34,400 bases of DNA from Vibrio sp. Isolate32 (lineage in GTDB: Bacteria; Pseudomonadota; Gammaproteobacteria; Enterobacterales; Vibrionaceae): the NCBI RefSeq assembly GCF_022397955.1, contig NZ_JAKEUQ010000026.1, positions 1 through 34,400 on the forward strand, in the 5' to 3' direction. Below the pieces are notes generated by a model that had not been told where the DNA came from, searched no databases, and was given only the letters and a program-made list of their open reading frames with translations. Both the position numbers and the translations under genes were made by a program. Of the stretch, positions 14,589 to 23,236 are shown piece after piece (positions within the stretch are counted from its first letter, which is position 1; each line of letters begins with the position of its first letter).

Positions 14589-15803
14589 ATGAAATCAGTC
14601 TATGACTACATCATTGTCGGTGGCGGTATCGTCGGCGTATCGACAGCATGGCAACTGCAGCAACGTCACCCAGATAAATCCATTTTATTGGTTGAGAAAG
14701 AGTCCGGCTTTGCTAAGCACCAAACCGGACACAATAGCGGCGTGATTCATGCCGGGGTTTATTACGCGCCGGGCAGTTTAAAGGCGGACTTTTGCAAGCG
14801 TGGGGTAGAGCGAACCATTTCGTTCTGCGCTGAGCACGATATTCCGGTGGAGAACTGTGGCAAGTTGTTGGTTGCGACCAATGAGCAAGAAGTCGAACGC
14901 ATGAAAGCCCTCTATGAGCGCTGCCATGTCAACGGCATCGACGTAAAGCTACTCGATGAAGTTCAACTCAAGCTAGCTGAGCCAAACATCACAGGCTTGG
15001 GCGCGATTTATGTCAAAACCACCAGTATTGTCGATTATCGTTTGGTCACTGAGCAGATGGCGGAAGAGTTCAAAAAGCTCGGAGGTCAAATCAGCCTAAG
15101 AACCAAAGTGGTGGCTGCCGAAGAGAAAGATGAAGAAGTCCAACTGATCTGCATTTCAGACGGGCAAACCATGCAGCTCAATACCAAGTTCTTGGTTACT
15201 TGCAGCGGCTTGATGGCGGATCGCATGACTAAGATGATGGGCATTCCAACTGACTTTCAGATCATCCCTTATCGCGGTGAATACTACCGCTTAGATAGCA
15301 AGCACGGCCAAGTGGTGAATCATCTTATTTACCCAATTCCCGACCCTGATTTGCCATTCTTGGGAGTCCACCTCACTCGCATGATTGATGGCAGTGTGAC
15401 TGTCGGTCCAAATGCGGTACAAGGCTGGAAGCGGGAAGGGTACGACAAGGTTAACTTCAGCTTGCAAGATACCATGCAAATGCTCAGCTTCTCCGGTTTC
15501 TGGAAGGTGACACAAAAGCATCTAAAAACCGGACTGGACGAGTTTAAGAACTCATGGTGGAAGCCGGGCTATCTCAAATTGGTCAACAAATACTGCCCTA
15601 GTATCAAGGTCGAAGATCTCAAACCATATCCTGCGGGTATTCGCGCGCAAGCGGTGTTATCCGATGGCACTTTGGTTCATGATTTCTTGTTTGCCGAGAG
15701 TGCAAGAAGCCTGCATGTTTGCAATGCCCCGTCTCCCGCAGCGACATCTGCAATGCCGATTGGTGAGTACATCTGTGGCAAGGTAATGAAAAAGACGGCT
15801 TGA
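14589..15803 (+). CDS. lhgO: L-2-hydroxyglutarate oxidase/dehydrogenase
   Basis: FAD enzyme of the DAO family that oxidises L-2-hydroxyglutarate to 2-oxoglutarate and passes electrons to the membrane quinone pool. It is 404 aa (E. coli LhgO/YgaF about 420). The FAD motif is YDYIIVGGGIVGVSTAWQL (residues 5-23). Family signatures are KHQTGHNSGVIHAGVYYAPG, then VPVENCGKLLVAT-like IPVENCGKLLVAT, IIPYRGEYYRL and the C-terminal FLFAESARSLHVCNAPSPAA. The true start is GAGGTCGT-ATG; the frame is open further upstream only because it overlaps the permease gene. Eight bases separate it from the permease stop, so it is cotranscribed with the TRAP genes, unlike in E. coli, where it belongs to the csiD-lhgO-gab operon. 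Confidence 0.92.
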   Translation: MKSVYDYIIVGGGIVGVSTAWQLQQRHPDKSILLVEKESGFAKHQTGHNSGVIHAGVYYAPGSLKADFCKRGVERTISFCAEHDIPVENCGKLLVATNEQEVERMKALYERCHVNGIDVKLLDEVQLKLAEPNITGLGAIYVKTTSIVDYRLVTEQMAEEFKKLGGQISLRTKVVAAEEKDEEVQLICISDGQTMQLNTKFLVTCSGLMADRMTKMMGIPTDFQIIPYRGEYYRLDSKHGQVVNHLIYPIPDPDLPFLGVHLTRMIDGSVTVGPNAVQGWKREGYDKVNFSLQDTMQMLSFSGFWKVTQKHLKTGLDEFKNSWWKPGYLKLVNKYCPSIKVEDLKPYPAGIRAQAVLSDGTLVHDFLFAESARSLHVCNAPSPAATSAMPIGEYICGKVMKKTA

Positions 15804-15847
15804 TGATAACTGAAGATCATTGATCTAAGCTTATCTCCGAAGACTAT

Positions 15848-15896
15848 AAAAAATCTGCAAGCTCCTATCTATTTGGGCTTGCGGATTTTTAATTTT
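15848..15896 (+). terminator. terminator after lhgO
   Basis: A-rich left arm with ATCTGCAAGC (15853-15862) and right arm GCTTGCGGATTTTT (15877-15890), then AATTTT. One mismatch in the stem. It may also serve the convergent aminopeptidase gene on the minus strand. Confidence 0.75.
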
Positions 15897-15929
15897 AGCC
15901 GTGTTTACTTGTTAGTTAATTAACTAACC

Positions 15930-17465
15930 TTACAGCCCATCAGGAACGAAATTAGCGACGATAGTGACATCACTAAAGTTACGATAACCGCGCACCATGA
16001 TGTTGAATTTACCCGCAGGTTCGTTCAATACACACTGTTCGTTGCTGTTGTTCTGGTATGGGCGACAGTCAAAGTTTGCTTTCGATACCACACCGTTATA
16101 TTTGACGTATAAGTCGGCATCACCACTGCGAGGTCCTGTCATGGTTACGGTTAATTGACCTGAGTCTTCCGTCGTTAAGGTAAAGAATTGCTCTTCACCA
16201 TAGCCAGCAGATAGGTCGCCAACAGGGGCACCAGGCTCTAGCTCTGTTGGCCCAGTAACGGGTGAATCAAGGCTGGTTTCAACGAGGTAAGCAATTGCCA
16301 GTTTCGCGAACTTCGAGGCATGGGTTGCAGTCGGGTCTGAGTTCTCAATCGTATCATGCTGCGTGTGGATGCTCGGGTTGTAATCGTTGAACATGCTCTC
16401 GAACGGCATAGCTGCTGGGTAGCCAACGTTGTGCCATGAGGCGTGATCGGAACAGGCATAACCACAACGATCGAAACTGTAACTGATGTCGCTAGCATAG
16501 GTGTCAATCAGCTCGCTTAGGTAAGCCGTTAGGTTGCTGTCCGTGTAGTCAGTGATGAAGGTGATATCGTGCGCGGAGCCGTTGTAGTTAGTCATGTCCA
16601 ACTGAAGTACAGAGACAACATTCGCTTGTTCGTCTCTAAGAGCATTAGCAACATCTTGTGAACCACGCAGTCCCACTTCTTCAGCCGCATAGCCATAGAA
16701 CTTGATGGTTTTGTCTGGTTGAATACCACTAGCTATCATTAAGCGCAGTGATTCAGTAACGGTAGCAATCCCCGATGCATCGTCGTCTGCCCCTGGAGAG
16801 ATTGTGCCCTCGCTCGTCCAAGAACCAACGGTTGAGTCGAGGTGTCCGCCAACGACAACGATCTCTTCTGGATACTTCGCGCCAAGTAAGGTGACTTCGA
16901 CAGACTTTTGCGGATACTCTGCGTGCGTGATTTGGCGTGCCGAGGCATAAGGCACATCTTCAATTTCCGCTTTCCAGCGCTCTAGCAGCCAATCTGAAGC
17001 AGCAACACCTGTAGAAGTGGTATAAAAACGGTTGGTGAAGTTGGTTAAGTTCTCTATGGTCGTAACCATGTTGCTTGGCTCGACCTGAGCGATCAAATCA
17101 TTCATTGTATCTTGATGGCTGATCACCGGTTTTTCGAAGGTGCTCATTGTTAGTGGCATTGCTGAAGCTTTAAGCGCACTTGCTTTGTCTTCGTGCACCA
17201 TGTAGCCACCACAACGGTGAGTCTCTTCGTGCATGTGGCTAGACAGTTTAGCCAATTGTTTTGCGTTGATTTTTGCAACGACCGAATGTTTGTTTCCATT
17301 CACCGCTGGGTACACCGTTGCGCCGTGTTCAACTATCAGGTGCTGAGCGTCAGCATCGGTTGTGATCCAAACTTCTGAGTTTTCTGGTGGTGTAATCCCT
17401 AGGGATGCGTAAGCCGTAGCGCTGCCAAATAGAGCCACAGCGAGAATGCTTTTTTGAATAGCCAT
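15930..17465 (-). CDS. lap: secreted leucine aminopeptidase, M28 family, with C-terminal PPC domain
   Basis: Extracellular two-zinc aminopeptidase of the V. proteolyticus AAP type, 511 aa (that precursor is about 504). Order: signal peptide (about 1-20, ending ATAYA), propeptide to about residue 110, M28 catalytic domain to about 400, and a PPC-type domain (about 415-508, GDADLYVKYNG), which is usually removed during maturation. Zinc ligands and catalytic residues are visible: H208 (GGHLDS), D227 (GADDDASG), E262 and E263 (AAEEVGLRG), D290 (LQLDMTN) and H367 (SIHTQHD). The disulfide segment CGYACSDHASWHN is also kept. It probably releases amino acids from peptides outside the cell. It follows the M4 protease gene on the same strand after a hairpin. 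Confidence 0.95.
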   Translation of the reverse strand: MAIQKSILAVALFGSATAYASLGITPPENSEVWITTDADAQHLIVEHGATVYPAVNGNKHSVVAKINAKQLAKLSSHMHEETHRCGGYMVHEDKASALKASAMPLTMSTFEKPVISHQDTMNDLIAQVEPSNMVTTIENLTNFTNRFYTTSTGVAASDWLLERWKAEIEDVPYASARQITHAEYPQKSVEVTLLGAKYPEEIVVVGGHLDSTVGSWTSEGTISPGADDDASGIATVTESLRLMIASGIQPDKTIKFYGYAAEEVGLRGSQDVANALRDEQANVVSVLQLDMTNYNGSAHDITFITDYTDSNLTAYLSELIDTYASDISYSFDRCGYACSDHASWHNVGYPAAMPFESMFNDYNPSIHTQHDTIENSDPTATHASKFAKLAIAYLVETSLDSPVTGPTELEPGAPVGDLSAGYGEEQFFTLTTEDSGQLTVTMTGPRSGDADLYVKYNGVVSKANFDCRPYQNNSNEQCVLNEPAGKFNIMVRGYRNFSDVTIVANFVPDGL

Positions 17466-17545
17466 TTGATGTCCTTTCTATCGTTTATATTGTTGTTTTT
17501 CTTATCGCTTTAGTTATGAGGGTTTTCATTACCCATATAGTCAAA

Positions 17546-17563
17546 GGGCTCCTTTCGGAGCCC
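17546..17563 (-). terminator. hairpin after the M4 protease gene
   Basis: GGGCTCC (17546-17552), loop TTTC, GGAGCCC (17557-17563), located 15 bases beyond the stop of the minus-strand protease gene. The following T-run is poor, so termination may be partial. Confidence 0.6.
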
Positions 17564-17578
17564 TGAATCAACTATCGA

Positions 17579-19948
17579 TTATTGTGTTTTGATGAAACGG
17601 TAGTGCTTGGTTTCTGAACAAACCTCGCTAGAGGTACACACTTGGTACTCCACATCTACCGTGCCGTTGTGACGGAACTTATCGACGTATGAATTGAAGT
17701 CTGTTGCACCAACATTTTTGCCGTTACGCTTAATCACGAAGTAATCGTTAGTGTCGTAATCCCATGCTAGCTTGACGCGAGCTTTGCCATTCGGATTCTT
17801 ATTACCGAACTTCAGTTTTAGTGGGAAACCTTCCGCAGAGTTGCTTTCAATTGTGATCGATTTACTTGTTGATGTTGCAACGCCAACATCGTCAGTGACG
17901 GTCAGTGTTACCACGTAGTTACTCGCTTTAGCGTAGGTGTAGCGAGTTACTTCCCCCGTTTGTGTGTTGCCATCGCCAAGGTTCCATTGGTAAGAGACGA
18001 TTTGGCCGTCGATGTCTGAGCTTGTGCTGCGAAGTTCTACTTCTTTACCGACCACTGTGTGTTCGAACGAAGATACTGGTGGCACGTTAGCGATGCCCAC
18101 TTCATATGCCGCTTTCAGGTTAGCACCTGAGTATTCTGAGTAGCCTAGAATGTTAACGGTGTAGCGACCTGCAACTGGGTTTTCAATAACACAGACTTCA
18201 TCGGTAATGCTTTCACTCTCACAGATATTCTCTTGAGAGCTTGGCGCATAATCTAGGCCGACATACATATCTGGATCACCCGCAGAGACAGCAAGATCAA
18301 TCGTCAGTTTGTCTTGGCCTTCTGGTACTTCGATATCGAAGTAAGTTTTTGAACCTGTTTCACCTGCTACTGGTGTTTCCCCCCCATTTTCTAGACGTTG
18401 ATACTCTGGTTCTGGCGGTAGTGGTGGCTCAGCACATGGTGTTACTCCTACCAGTGTGAATGCAGAAACCACATCTTCTGTGCTGTAACCAAGGTCGGTT
18501 GCTGAGTTCTTCACGCCACAAGCGCCCTGCCAGAAATCACTGTTTTCCTGCCAGTAGATTTGGTTTGCTAAAACGAAAAGTTCGAATGCTTTCTTGGTAT
18601 CCCAACCTTGTGTCGTTGCTAGGTGGTAAAACGCCATATTGAACACGCCTGAGCTGTAGTGCACATTTAAGCCGTCGTAGTATTCTGATGCGTTGTTGAT
18701 TGAAGAACCGTCACGGGATGGGTCATCCATGTAACGCAAAGCACCGTCACCTTTAAAGATGTTGCGACCTACCATCCAGTCGTTGGTGCCTTTCATGTAG
18801 TACTCTGCTGCTTCTCCGGCCATATCAGAGAATGCTTCGTTCATACCACCAGATTGGTTTGCGTAGACCAGACCTGAGTTTTGCTCTGTGAAACCGTGGC
18901 TCACCTCGTGGGCAGACACGTCTAAGCTTACAAGTGGGAAGAAGAAGCTTTCACCATCACCAAAGGTCATCGCTTTGCCGTCCCAGAAGGCGTTTTCGTA
19001 GTTAGAGCCGTAGTGGACACGCATCATGAGTTTGAAAGAGAGTGGTGCTGTATCGAACCAGTTCTTGTACATGTCGAAAACGATGTTACCGAAGTAATGA
19101 GCATCGTTCAGAGGAGAGTACGCACCGTTTACTTCTTTATGTTCGTTACGTGGGCATTCGTAAGTGTAAGCGGTATCGCCTTCTGTTGCGCCATTTAGGT
19201 CAACCGTGACAACGTTTTCCGATTCCATCACACACTCAGTGCCATTCTCTTGAACATCGAGGAAGTGGTAGTCGGTACCGTATTCGTACATGCCTGTCTT
19301 CTCATTACCGCCAGGGCCTGTACCGATCTGAGCGTGAGCAATACCTTCCCAGCGGTCGATCACTTCACCCGTGTGAGCATCTAGCATAGTGAATGGTCGT
19401 GAAGGCTTATCACCACCTTTGATGAGGTAAGAAACAACGTATACTAGGCGTGTCTTATCAGCCCCTTGTGCTCCAAGACCTTGCTTAGAAATGCTTTGGT
19501 AGATAAACAGATCATGTTGTACGTTGTCTAGTGATTTGCTAGCTACGTTCTGGGCTTTTAGGTCTTTACTTGCCAGCTCAACTGCTTGAGCGTTGTTGAT
19601 GGACGGCTTAACGAAAGATCGCTCCAGAGTAGTGGTTTTTAAGTAGCGACCTTGAACAGACTTAAGCGCGCCACCTTGAACACTTTGGGTCGCGTTTAGG
19701 TAGTGTCCCCACACCGGCGTCCCCCAAATGTTTTGTTGGATCTTAACTTTGTAGATACCACGCTTTTTCAGGTTAACTTCTTTAACCATCTTGAAGCTTG
19801 AGGCATTACTGACGCCTAGCTGAGTATTTAACCCAGAGAAGCTAGTAAAATTGATCGGTTGATTAATGCTAACGGATTCACCCGCGTGCACTGATAAAGA
19901 CATAGTACTAGCTATAGCAACGGCAACTAAACGCTTTTTCATTCTCAT
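17579..19948 (-). CDS. secreted M4 (thermolysin/vibriolysin-type) metalloprotease with PPC and PKD domains
   Basis: Extracellular zinc endopeptidase, 789 aa from the chosen start. Order: signal peptide (about 1-22, ending SVHA), FTP and PepSY propeptide (to about 200), M4 catalytic domain (to about 505), Pro-rich linker (PPLPPEPEY), PPC domain (about 520-615), PKD domain (about 622-702, YQWNLGDG), and a C-terminal beta domain (about 708-789) with two Cys. Zinc site H347-E348-V-S-H351 and E371 (GGMNEAFSD), with the active-site His at about 430 (NVHYSSGVFN). Classical Vibrio HA/protease is about 609 aa and lacks the PKD and last domain. Start 19948 (MRMKKRL) fits a signal peptide and has GGAAAGAG upstream; 19978 is possible but less likely. 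Confidence 0.93.
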   Translation of the reverse strand: MRMKKRLVAVAIASTMSLSVHAGESVSINQPINFTSFSGLNTQLGVSNASSFKMVKEVNLKKRGIYKVKIQQNIWGTPVWGHYLNATQSVQGGALKSVQGRYLKTTTLERSFVKPSINNAQAVELASKDLKAQNVASKSLDNVQHDLFIYQSISKQGLGAQGADKTRLVYVVSYLIKGGDKPSRPFTMLDAHTGEVIDRWEGIAHAQIGTGPGGNEKTGMYEYGTDYHFLDVQENGTECVMESENVVTVDLNGATEGDTAYTYECPRNEHKEVNGAYSPLNDAHYFGNIVFDMYKNWFDTAPLSFKLMMRVHYGSNYENAFWDGKAMTFGDGESFFFPLVSLDVSAHEVSHGFTEQNSGLVYANQSGGMNEAFSDMAGEAAEYYMKGTNDWMVGRNIFKGDGALRYMDDPSRDGSSINNASEYYDGLNVHYSSGVFNMAFYHLATTQGWDTKKAFELFVLANQIYWQENSDFWQGACGVKNSATDLGYSTEDVVSAFTLVGVTPCAEPPLPPEPEYQRLENGGETPVAGETGSKTYFDIEVPEGQDKLTIDLAVSAGDPDMYVGLDYAPSSQENICESESITDEVCVIENPVAGRYTVNILGYSEYSGANLKAAYEVGIANVPPVSSFEHTVVGKEVELRSTSSDIDGQIVSYQWNLGDGNTQTGEVTRYTYAKASNYVVTLTVTDDVGVATSTSKSITIESNSAEGFPLKLKFGNKNPNGKARVKLAWDYDTNDYFVIKRNGKNVGATDFNSYVDKFRHNGTVDVEYQVCTSSEVCSETKHYRFIKTQ

Positions 19949-19978
19949 TGTTATTTTCTCTTTCCATGTAAAATCCAT

Positions 19979-20403
19979 GAAAACGTAACAAAATTATCAC
20001 GTAGATTTTACATAATTCGATCTAATCAATTAGTAGTATGGAGGTGGCCGCTTTTATTCATGAAAATTATACTTTTCGTATTTACAGATAGTTATCGTTT
20101 CTGTTGATTTTAGAATTCACTCATACACTTTGTTTATAATGTCTTGATATTTTTATTAAATTTTAATTTCTCTTGAAAATTAAGATTTCCGAGTAAATTG
20201 ATCTATGTATCAGTTATGGTGTTCTGAGTTGATAGAAGGATCAACGACTTGAAAATGAAAATTTAGGCAGAAGGCAATTAAGCGAATTTAAGGAAAATTT
20301 TGATAATAAACTGAAGGTTTTTGGCATATTTCTCGGATTGTCAGCAAAAAGAGGGAAGGTAATTGGGCACTTCTTTGGCACAGAGAACAAAATCTGGTGG
20401 ATG
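19979..20403. other. AT-rich intergenic region without a recognised gene
   Basis: Contains the promoter region of the M4 protease. I see a short CTAATCAATTAG palindrome near 20024 and a GTTGAT/ATCAAC stem near 20228-20245, but no ORF with coding character and no RNA gene. Confidence 0.45.
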
Positions 20404-20432
20404 AAAAAAGCCAGCGGTGGGATCACTGGCTT
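20404..20432 (-). terminator. terminator of the 91-aa lipoprotein gene
   Basis: On the minus strand AAGCCAG, 11 bases, CTGGCTT and then TTTTC. It lies about 55 bases after the stop. Confidence 0.75.
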
Positions 20433-20485
20433 AGATTAACTTAGTTTGTACAGACTACTGATTAAAGGTGCGTAACTAAAGCGAA

Positions 20486-20761
20486 TTATTGCTTTTTACC
20501 GCCAACTTGCACGTAGTCGATACCGATAATACGGTTGAGGATACCTATTAAAGAGCTCGTATCAGAGTCTGTTGAACGAATAGTCTCAATCGTTGCGCCT
20601 TCAGGCACTAATTTCATTGCGCGATCTTGTGTGCTACCAGGAACTTGAAAACCAACAATGTTGAAGCTTTCAGCGTGCGCTGTGTAAACTTCGTCATTGT
20701 GGCTAATACCTGAACAACCTGAAAGAGAGACAATACCCAAAATAACTAATAACTTTTTCAT
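20486..20761 (-). CDS. small predicted lipoprotein, 91 aa
   Basis: Lipoprotein signal MKKLLVILGIVSLSGC, with the lipobox LSGC and Cys at residue 16, followed by Ser-Gly, so outer-membrane sorting is expected. The mature part is about 75 residues (VPEGATIETIRSTDSDTSSL, then IGILNRIIGIDYVQVGGKKQ). Function not recognised. It lies 135 bp downstream of the sensor kinase gene on the same strand and has its own terminator; no terminator with a T-run separates it from the kinase, so cotranscription is possible. Confidence 0.8.
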   Translation of the reverse strand: MKKLLVILGIVSLSGCSGISHNDEVYTAHAESFNIVGFQVPGSTQDRAMKLVPEGATIETIRSTDSDTSSLIGILNRIIGIDYVQVGGKKQ

Positions 20762-20896
20762 AAAAATACCTTAAGAATGATTGGAATCGAGATGGCAAGC
20801 CACAATGGCTTTGTCGTGATTATCTAGACTCAATAAGTTCATGGGAGACAGCATCTCCCGACCAATGTTGAACATTATTCCAGAGGTGTTTTGTCG

Positions 20897-22216
20897 TTAC
20901 TGTATGGGTTTGTCAGCTGAGTCATTACATAGCTGAATGGTTATGGTGAATACCGCACCCTTTAAAGTTTGGCTCTGACCTACTTCCACGGTAGCGTCGT
21001 GTTGAGCACAGATCTTCTCGACGATAGAAAGCCCTAGACCATGACCGCTCTTGGTTTTGTTGCGAGCTTTGTCACCAACATAAAAGGGTTCAAACAGACG
21101 AGCTTGATGCTCTTGAGCCACACCATCACCATCATCATGTACCGCGATCTGCAGCTTATCTTGGTAAGCAGTGGCCTCGATAGATACTTGCGTACGAGCG
21201 AACTTCATTGCGTTACGTACTAGGTTATCTAAGGCACGGTTGAGCAGTGTTTCATCTGCCACTATTGAATAGGCTTTTCCTGGCAATGATAGGTTTATGC
21301 TGAGCTTAGTCTCTTTACTCCAACGCGTCATCGCGTGCTCGAGAAAGTCTTTTATCTCTAATGGTTGCTGTAGGCCTTCTAGATCAGTGCTATCGAGTTT
21401 GGCGTAGTAAAGCAGCTCATCAACCATTTTCTCCATCTCTTCAGTATCTTTGACAATACTTTCAACGGTATTTTGCTGTGCTTTGTTGAGTGGCGTGTCT
21501 TTCAACATTTCAGCTTGCCACTGAATACGAAATATTGGCGTGCGCAGTTCGTGAGCTACAGCGTTTGTGAGTGAGCGCTTACTTTCAATTAAGAGATGAA
21601 TTCGGTCGGCCATTAGGTTGAAGGATTTGTTCAGTGAACCGATCGCTATACCACTTGAAGTCTCGGCTCGTGTCGAGAGATCCCCTTCAGCAAAGCGCAG
21701 AGTTGCAGTCTCAAGCTTCTTAACTCGGTGGAAGATAATAAATAGATGACATAAGCCATATAACATAAAGCTCGCCAAAAAGAACAACCAAATGAGGTCA
21801 TCTTCTAACTCGATTTTTTGCCTAACTAACGCTTCACTGTTGGGTAAGTAGTGATAGGTATTGTCACTGCTTGCTAAGCGAAACCACAGGTCACGTTCAT
21901 CATCGTGAAAAACAAAGGTATTCGGGTTAGTGCTGAAGAACTCTGAAACGGGGCCTGGCATTTCGTCTTGGGGACTGAGAATCACCAGCTTATTTCGAGT
22001 GGTCTCGACAAACTGGTTTATTGCTTGATGAGCTGCTTCAAGGCCCTGATTTAAAGCGATATTTTCTATGAGTTGTTGGTGGGCAGCTGCTTCGTAATCT
22101 TGAAGAATAAATTCATAATCTGTATTGAGCACATAAACAGAAATATCATAAGCAACGATACCTGTGACAAAACAAACCACTAGCCCTAACAAGGACTCCC
22201 AATAGATACGTCGCAT
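20897..22216 (-). CDS. sensor histidine kinase, RstB-like
   Basis: Inner-membrane sensor of a two-component system, 439 aa. First membrane segment about 9-30, periplasmic sensor of about 110 residues (31-139), second membrane segment about 141-163, HAMP (164-216), phospho-accepting H222 in NAVAHELRTP, N box DNLVRNAMKFA, G1 HDDGDGV, F box LFEPFYVG and G2 GHGLGLSIVEKI. The sequence around the His (AHELRTPIFRIQWQAEML) and the small periplasmic domain recall RstB. The gene follows the response regulator with 36 bp between. The signal is unknown. The kinase call is certain; the RstB label is a resemblance. Confidence 0.9.
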   Translation of the reverse strand: MRRIYWESLLGLVVCFVTGIVAYDISVYVLNTDYEFILQDYEAAAHQQLIENIALNQGLEAAHQAINQFVETTRNKLVILSPQDEMPGPVSEFFSTNPNTFVFHDDERDLWFRLASSDNTYHYLPNSEALVRQKIELEDDLIWLFFLASFMLYGLCHLFIIFHRVKKLETATLRFAEGDLSTRAETSSGIAIGSLNKSFNLMADRIHLLIESKRSLTNAVAHELRTPIFRIQWQAEMLKDTPLNKAQQNTVESIVKDTEEMEKMVDELLYYAKLDSTDLEGLQQPLEIKDFLEHAMTRWSKETKLSINLSLPGKAYSIVADETLLNRALDNLVRNAMKFARTQVSIEATAYQDKLQIAVHDDGDGVAQEHQARLFEPFYVGDKARNKTKSGHGLGLSIVEKICAQHDATVEVGQSQTLKGAVFTITIQLCNDSADKPIQ

Positions 22217-22252
22217 AATCGCTCTCTTTTATTTCGCTCGTATTGAGCGAGA

Positions 22253-22957
22253 TTAACGCCAGGCGGTCGAAACAAATAAGTAACCTTGCCCGCGAATGGT
22301 CTGAATTTTCTCTGCTGGAGTGTGGTCGTCGCCAAGGATCTTTCTTAGGCGCACTATTTTATTATCAATCGTTCGATCGATTCCGTCGTACTCAATACCA
22401 CGCAGCGTTTGTGTCAAATAGTCACGTGATAGCGGAGTGTCAGGGTTACTTGCTAATAACCACAATAGGTCAAATTCGCTATCAGTTAGTGACAACACCT
22501 GCCCTACGAGTTCGCATTTCTTGTAGGTGTTTTTCAGAACCAGTTGGTCGAACTGAAGGTTATCTGAATCATCAGCTGAAGGAGCATTAGCTTCTTGACG
22601 GCGTAATAGCGAACGAACCCTTGCCAGCAGAACTCTTGGTTTGATTGGCTTGGTGACATAGTCATCAGCCCCTGTCTCTAAGCCTGCGACGTGGTCGAAA
22701 TCATCATCGCTGGCGGTGAGCATTAAAAGCTTACCTTTAAAGAGGGTGCGCGTCTGTCGGCATATTGTCAGTCCATCGGTTACAGGGAGCATTAAATCCA
22801 ACAACACGATATCAGGCTGCTCGGCAAGAATGGTTTGCGCGGCATCACAGCCATCATCTAGTGTGGAGACTTCAAAGTCCTGCGTAACAAAGTAGTCCTT
22901 TAGCATTCGCTGAAGTTTTAAATCGTCTTCCACGATGATCATTTTAGGTTTTGTCAT
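22253..22957 (-). CDS. OmpR-family response regulator, RstA-like
   Basis: 234-aa DNA-binding regulator. Receiver domain with acidic pair E10-D11-D12 (IIVEDD), phosphorylated D54 (VLLDLMLPV) and the conserved Lys in YVTKPIKP. A C-terminal winged helix has SLTDSEFDLLWLLASNP, then RTIDNKIVRLRKILGDD and IQTIRGQGYLF. The frame is open to 23014, but AGGAAGTGGA directly before the ATG at 22957 (MTKPKMIIVEDD) identifies the start. First gene of the regulator-kinase pair. A 10-bp direct repeat resembling a RstA box lies in the divergent intergenic region. Confidence 0.92.
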   Translation of the reverse strand: MTKPKMIIVEDDLKLQRMLKDYFVTQDFEVSTLDDGCDAAQTILAEQPDIVLLDLMLPVTDGLTICRQTRTLFKGKLLMLTASDDDFDHVAGLETGADDYVTKPIKPRVLLARVRSLLRRQEANAPSADDSDNLQFDQLVLKNTYKKCELVGQVLSLTDSEFDLLWLLASNPDTPLSRDYLTQTLRGIEYDGIDRTIDNKIVRLRKILGDDHTPAEKIQTIRGQGYLFVSTAWR

Positions 22958-23152
22958 TCCACTTCCTGCCTTATCGTGCGTTTCACTTATTGAGATCACG
23001 TGAGCAATTTTCATCTTATGCGAGTCGATGTCGCATATTAAATTGCAATGCTTTACGAAAAATACCTAACGTGAATGATTAAACACTTTCTACGCCAGTT
23101 CAATGATGATTTTGATTTTTTGGAAAAATAAAAAACAACGTTCAAAAAGAAT

Positions 23153-23172
23153 TACATTCTCATACATTCACG
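23153..23172. promoter_or_regulatory. 10-bp direct repeat, possible response-regulator box
   Basis: TACATTCTCA followed directly by TACATTCACG. OmpR-family regulators bind direct repeats with about 10-11 bp period. The TACAT-N5-TACA spacing equals that of the E. coli RstA box (TACATNTNGTTACA), although the spacer bases differ. It sits between the divergent regulator and lipoprotein genes, 65 bp before the lipoprotein start. Confidence 0.5.
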
Positions 23173-23236
23173 AGACAGATGTATATGTCTTTAAATAATA
23201 GAATCATTCCCATCAAAACATTATGGGAATAACTGT

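Noticed and set aside
20241..20426. 61-codon minus-strand ORF
   Set aside because: It overlaps the terminator of the 91-aa lipoprotein gene, has no ribosome-binding site and shows low-complexity composition.
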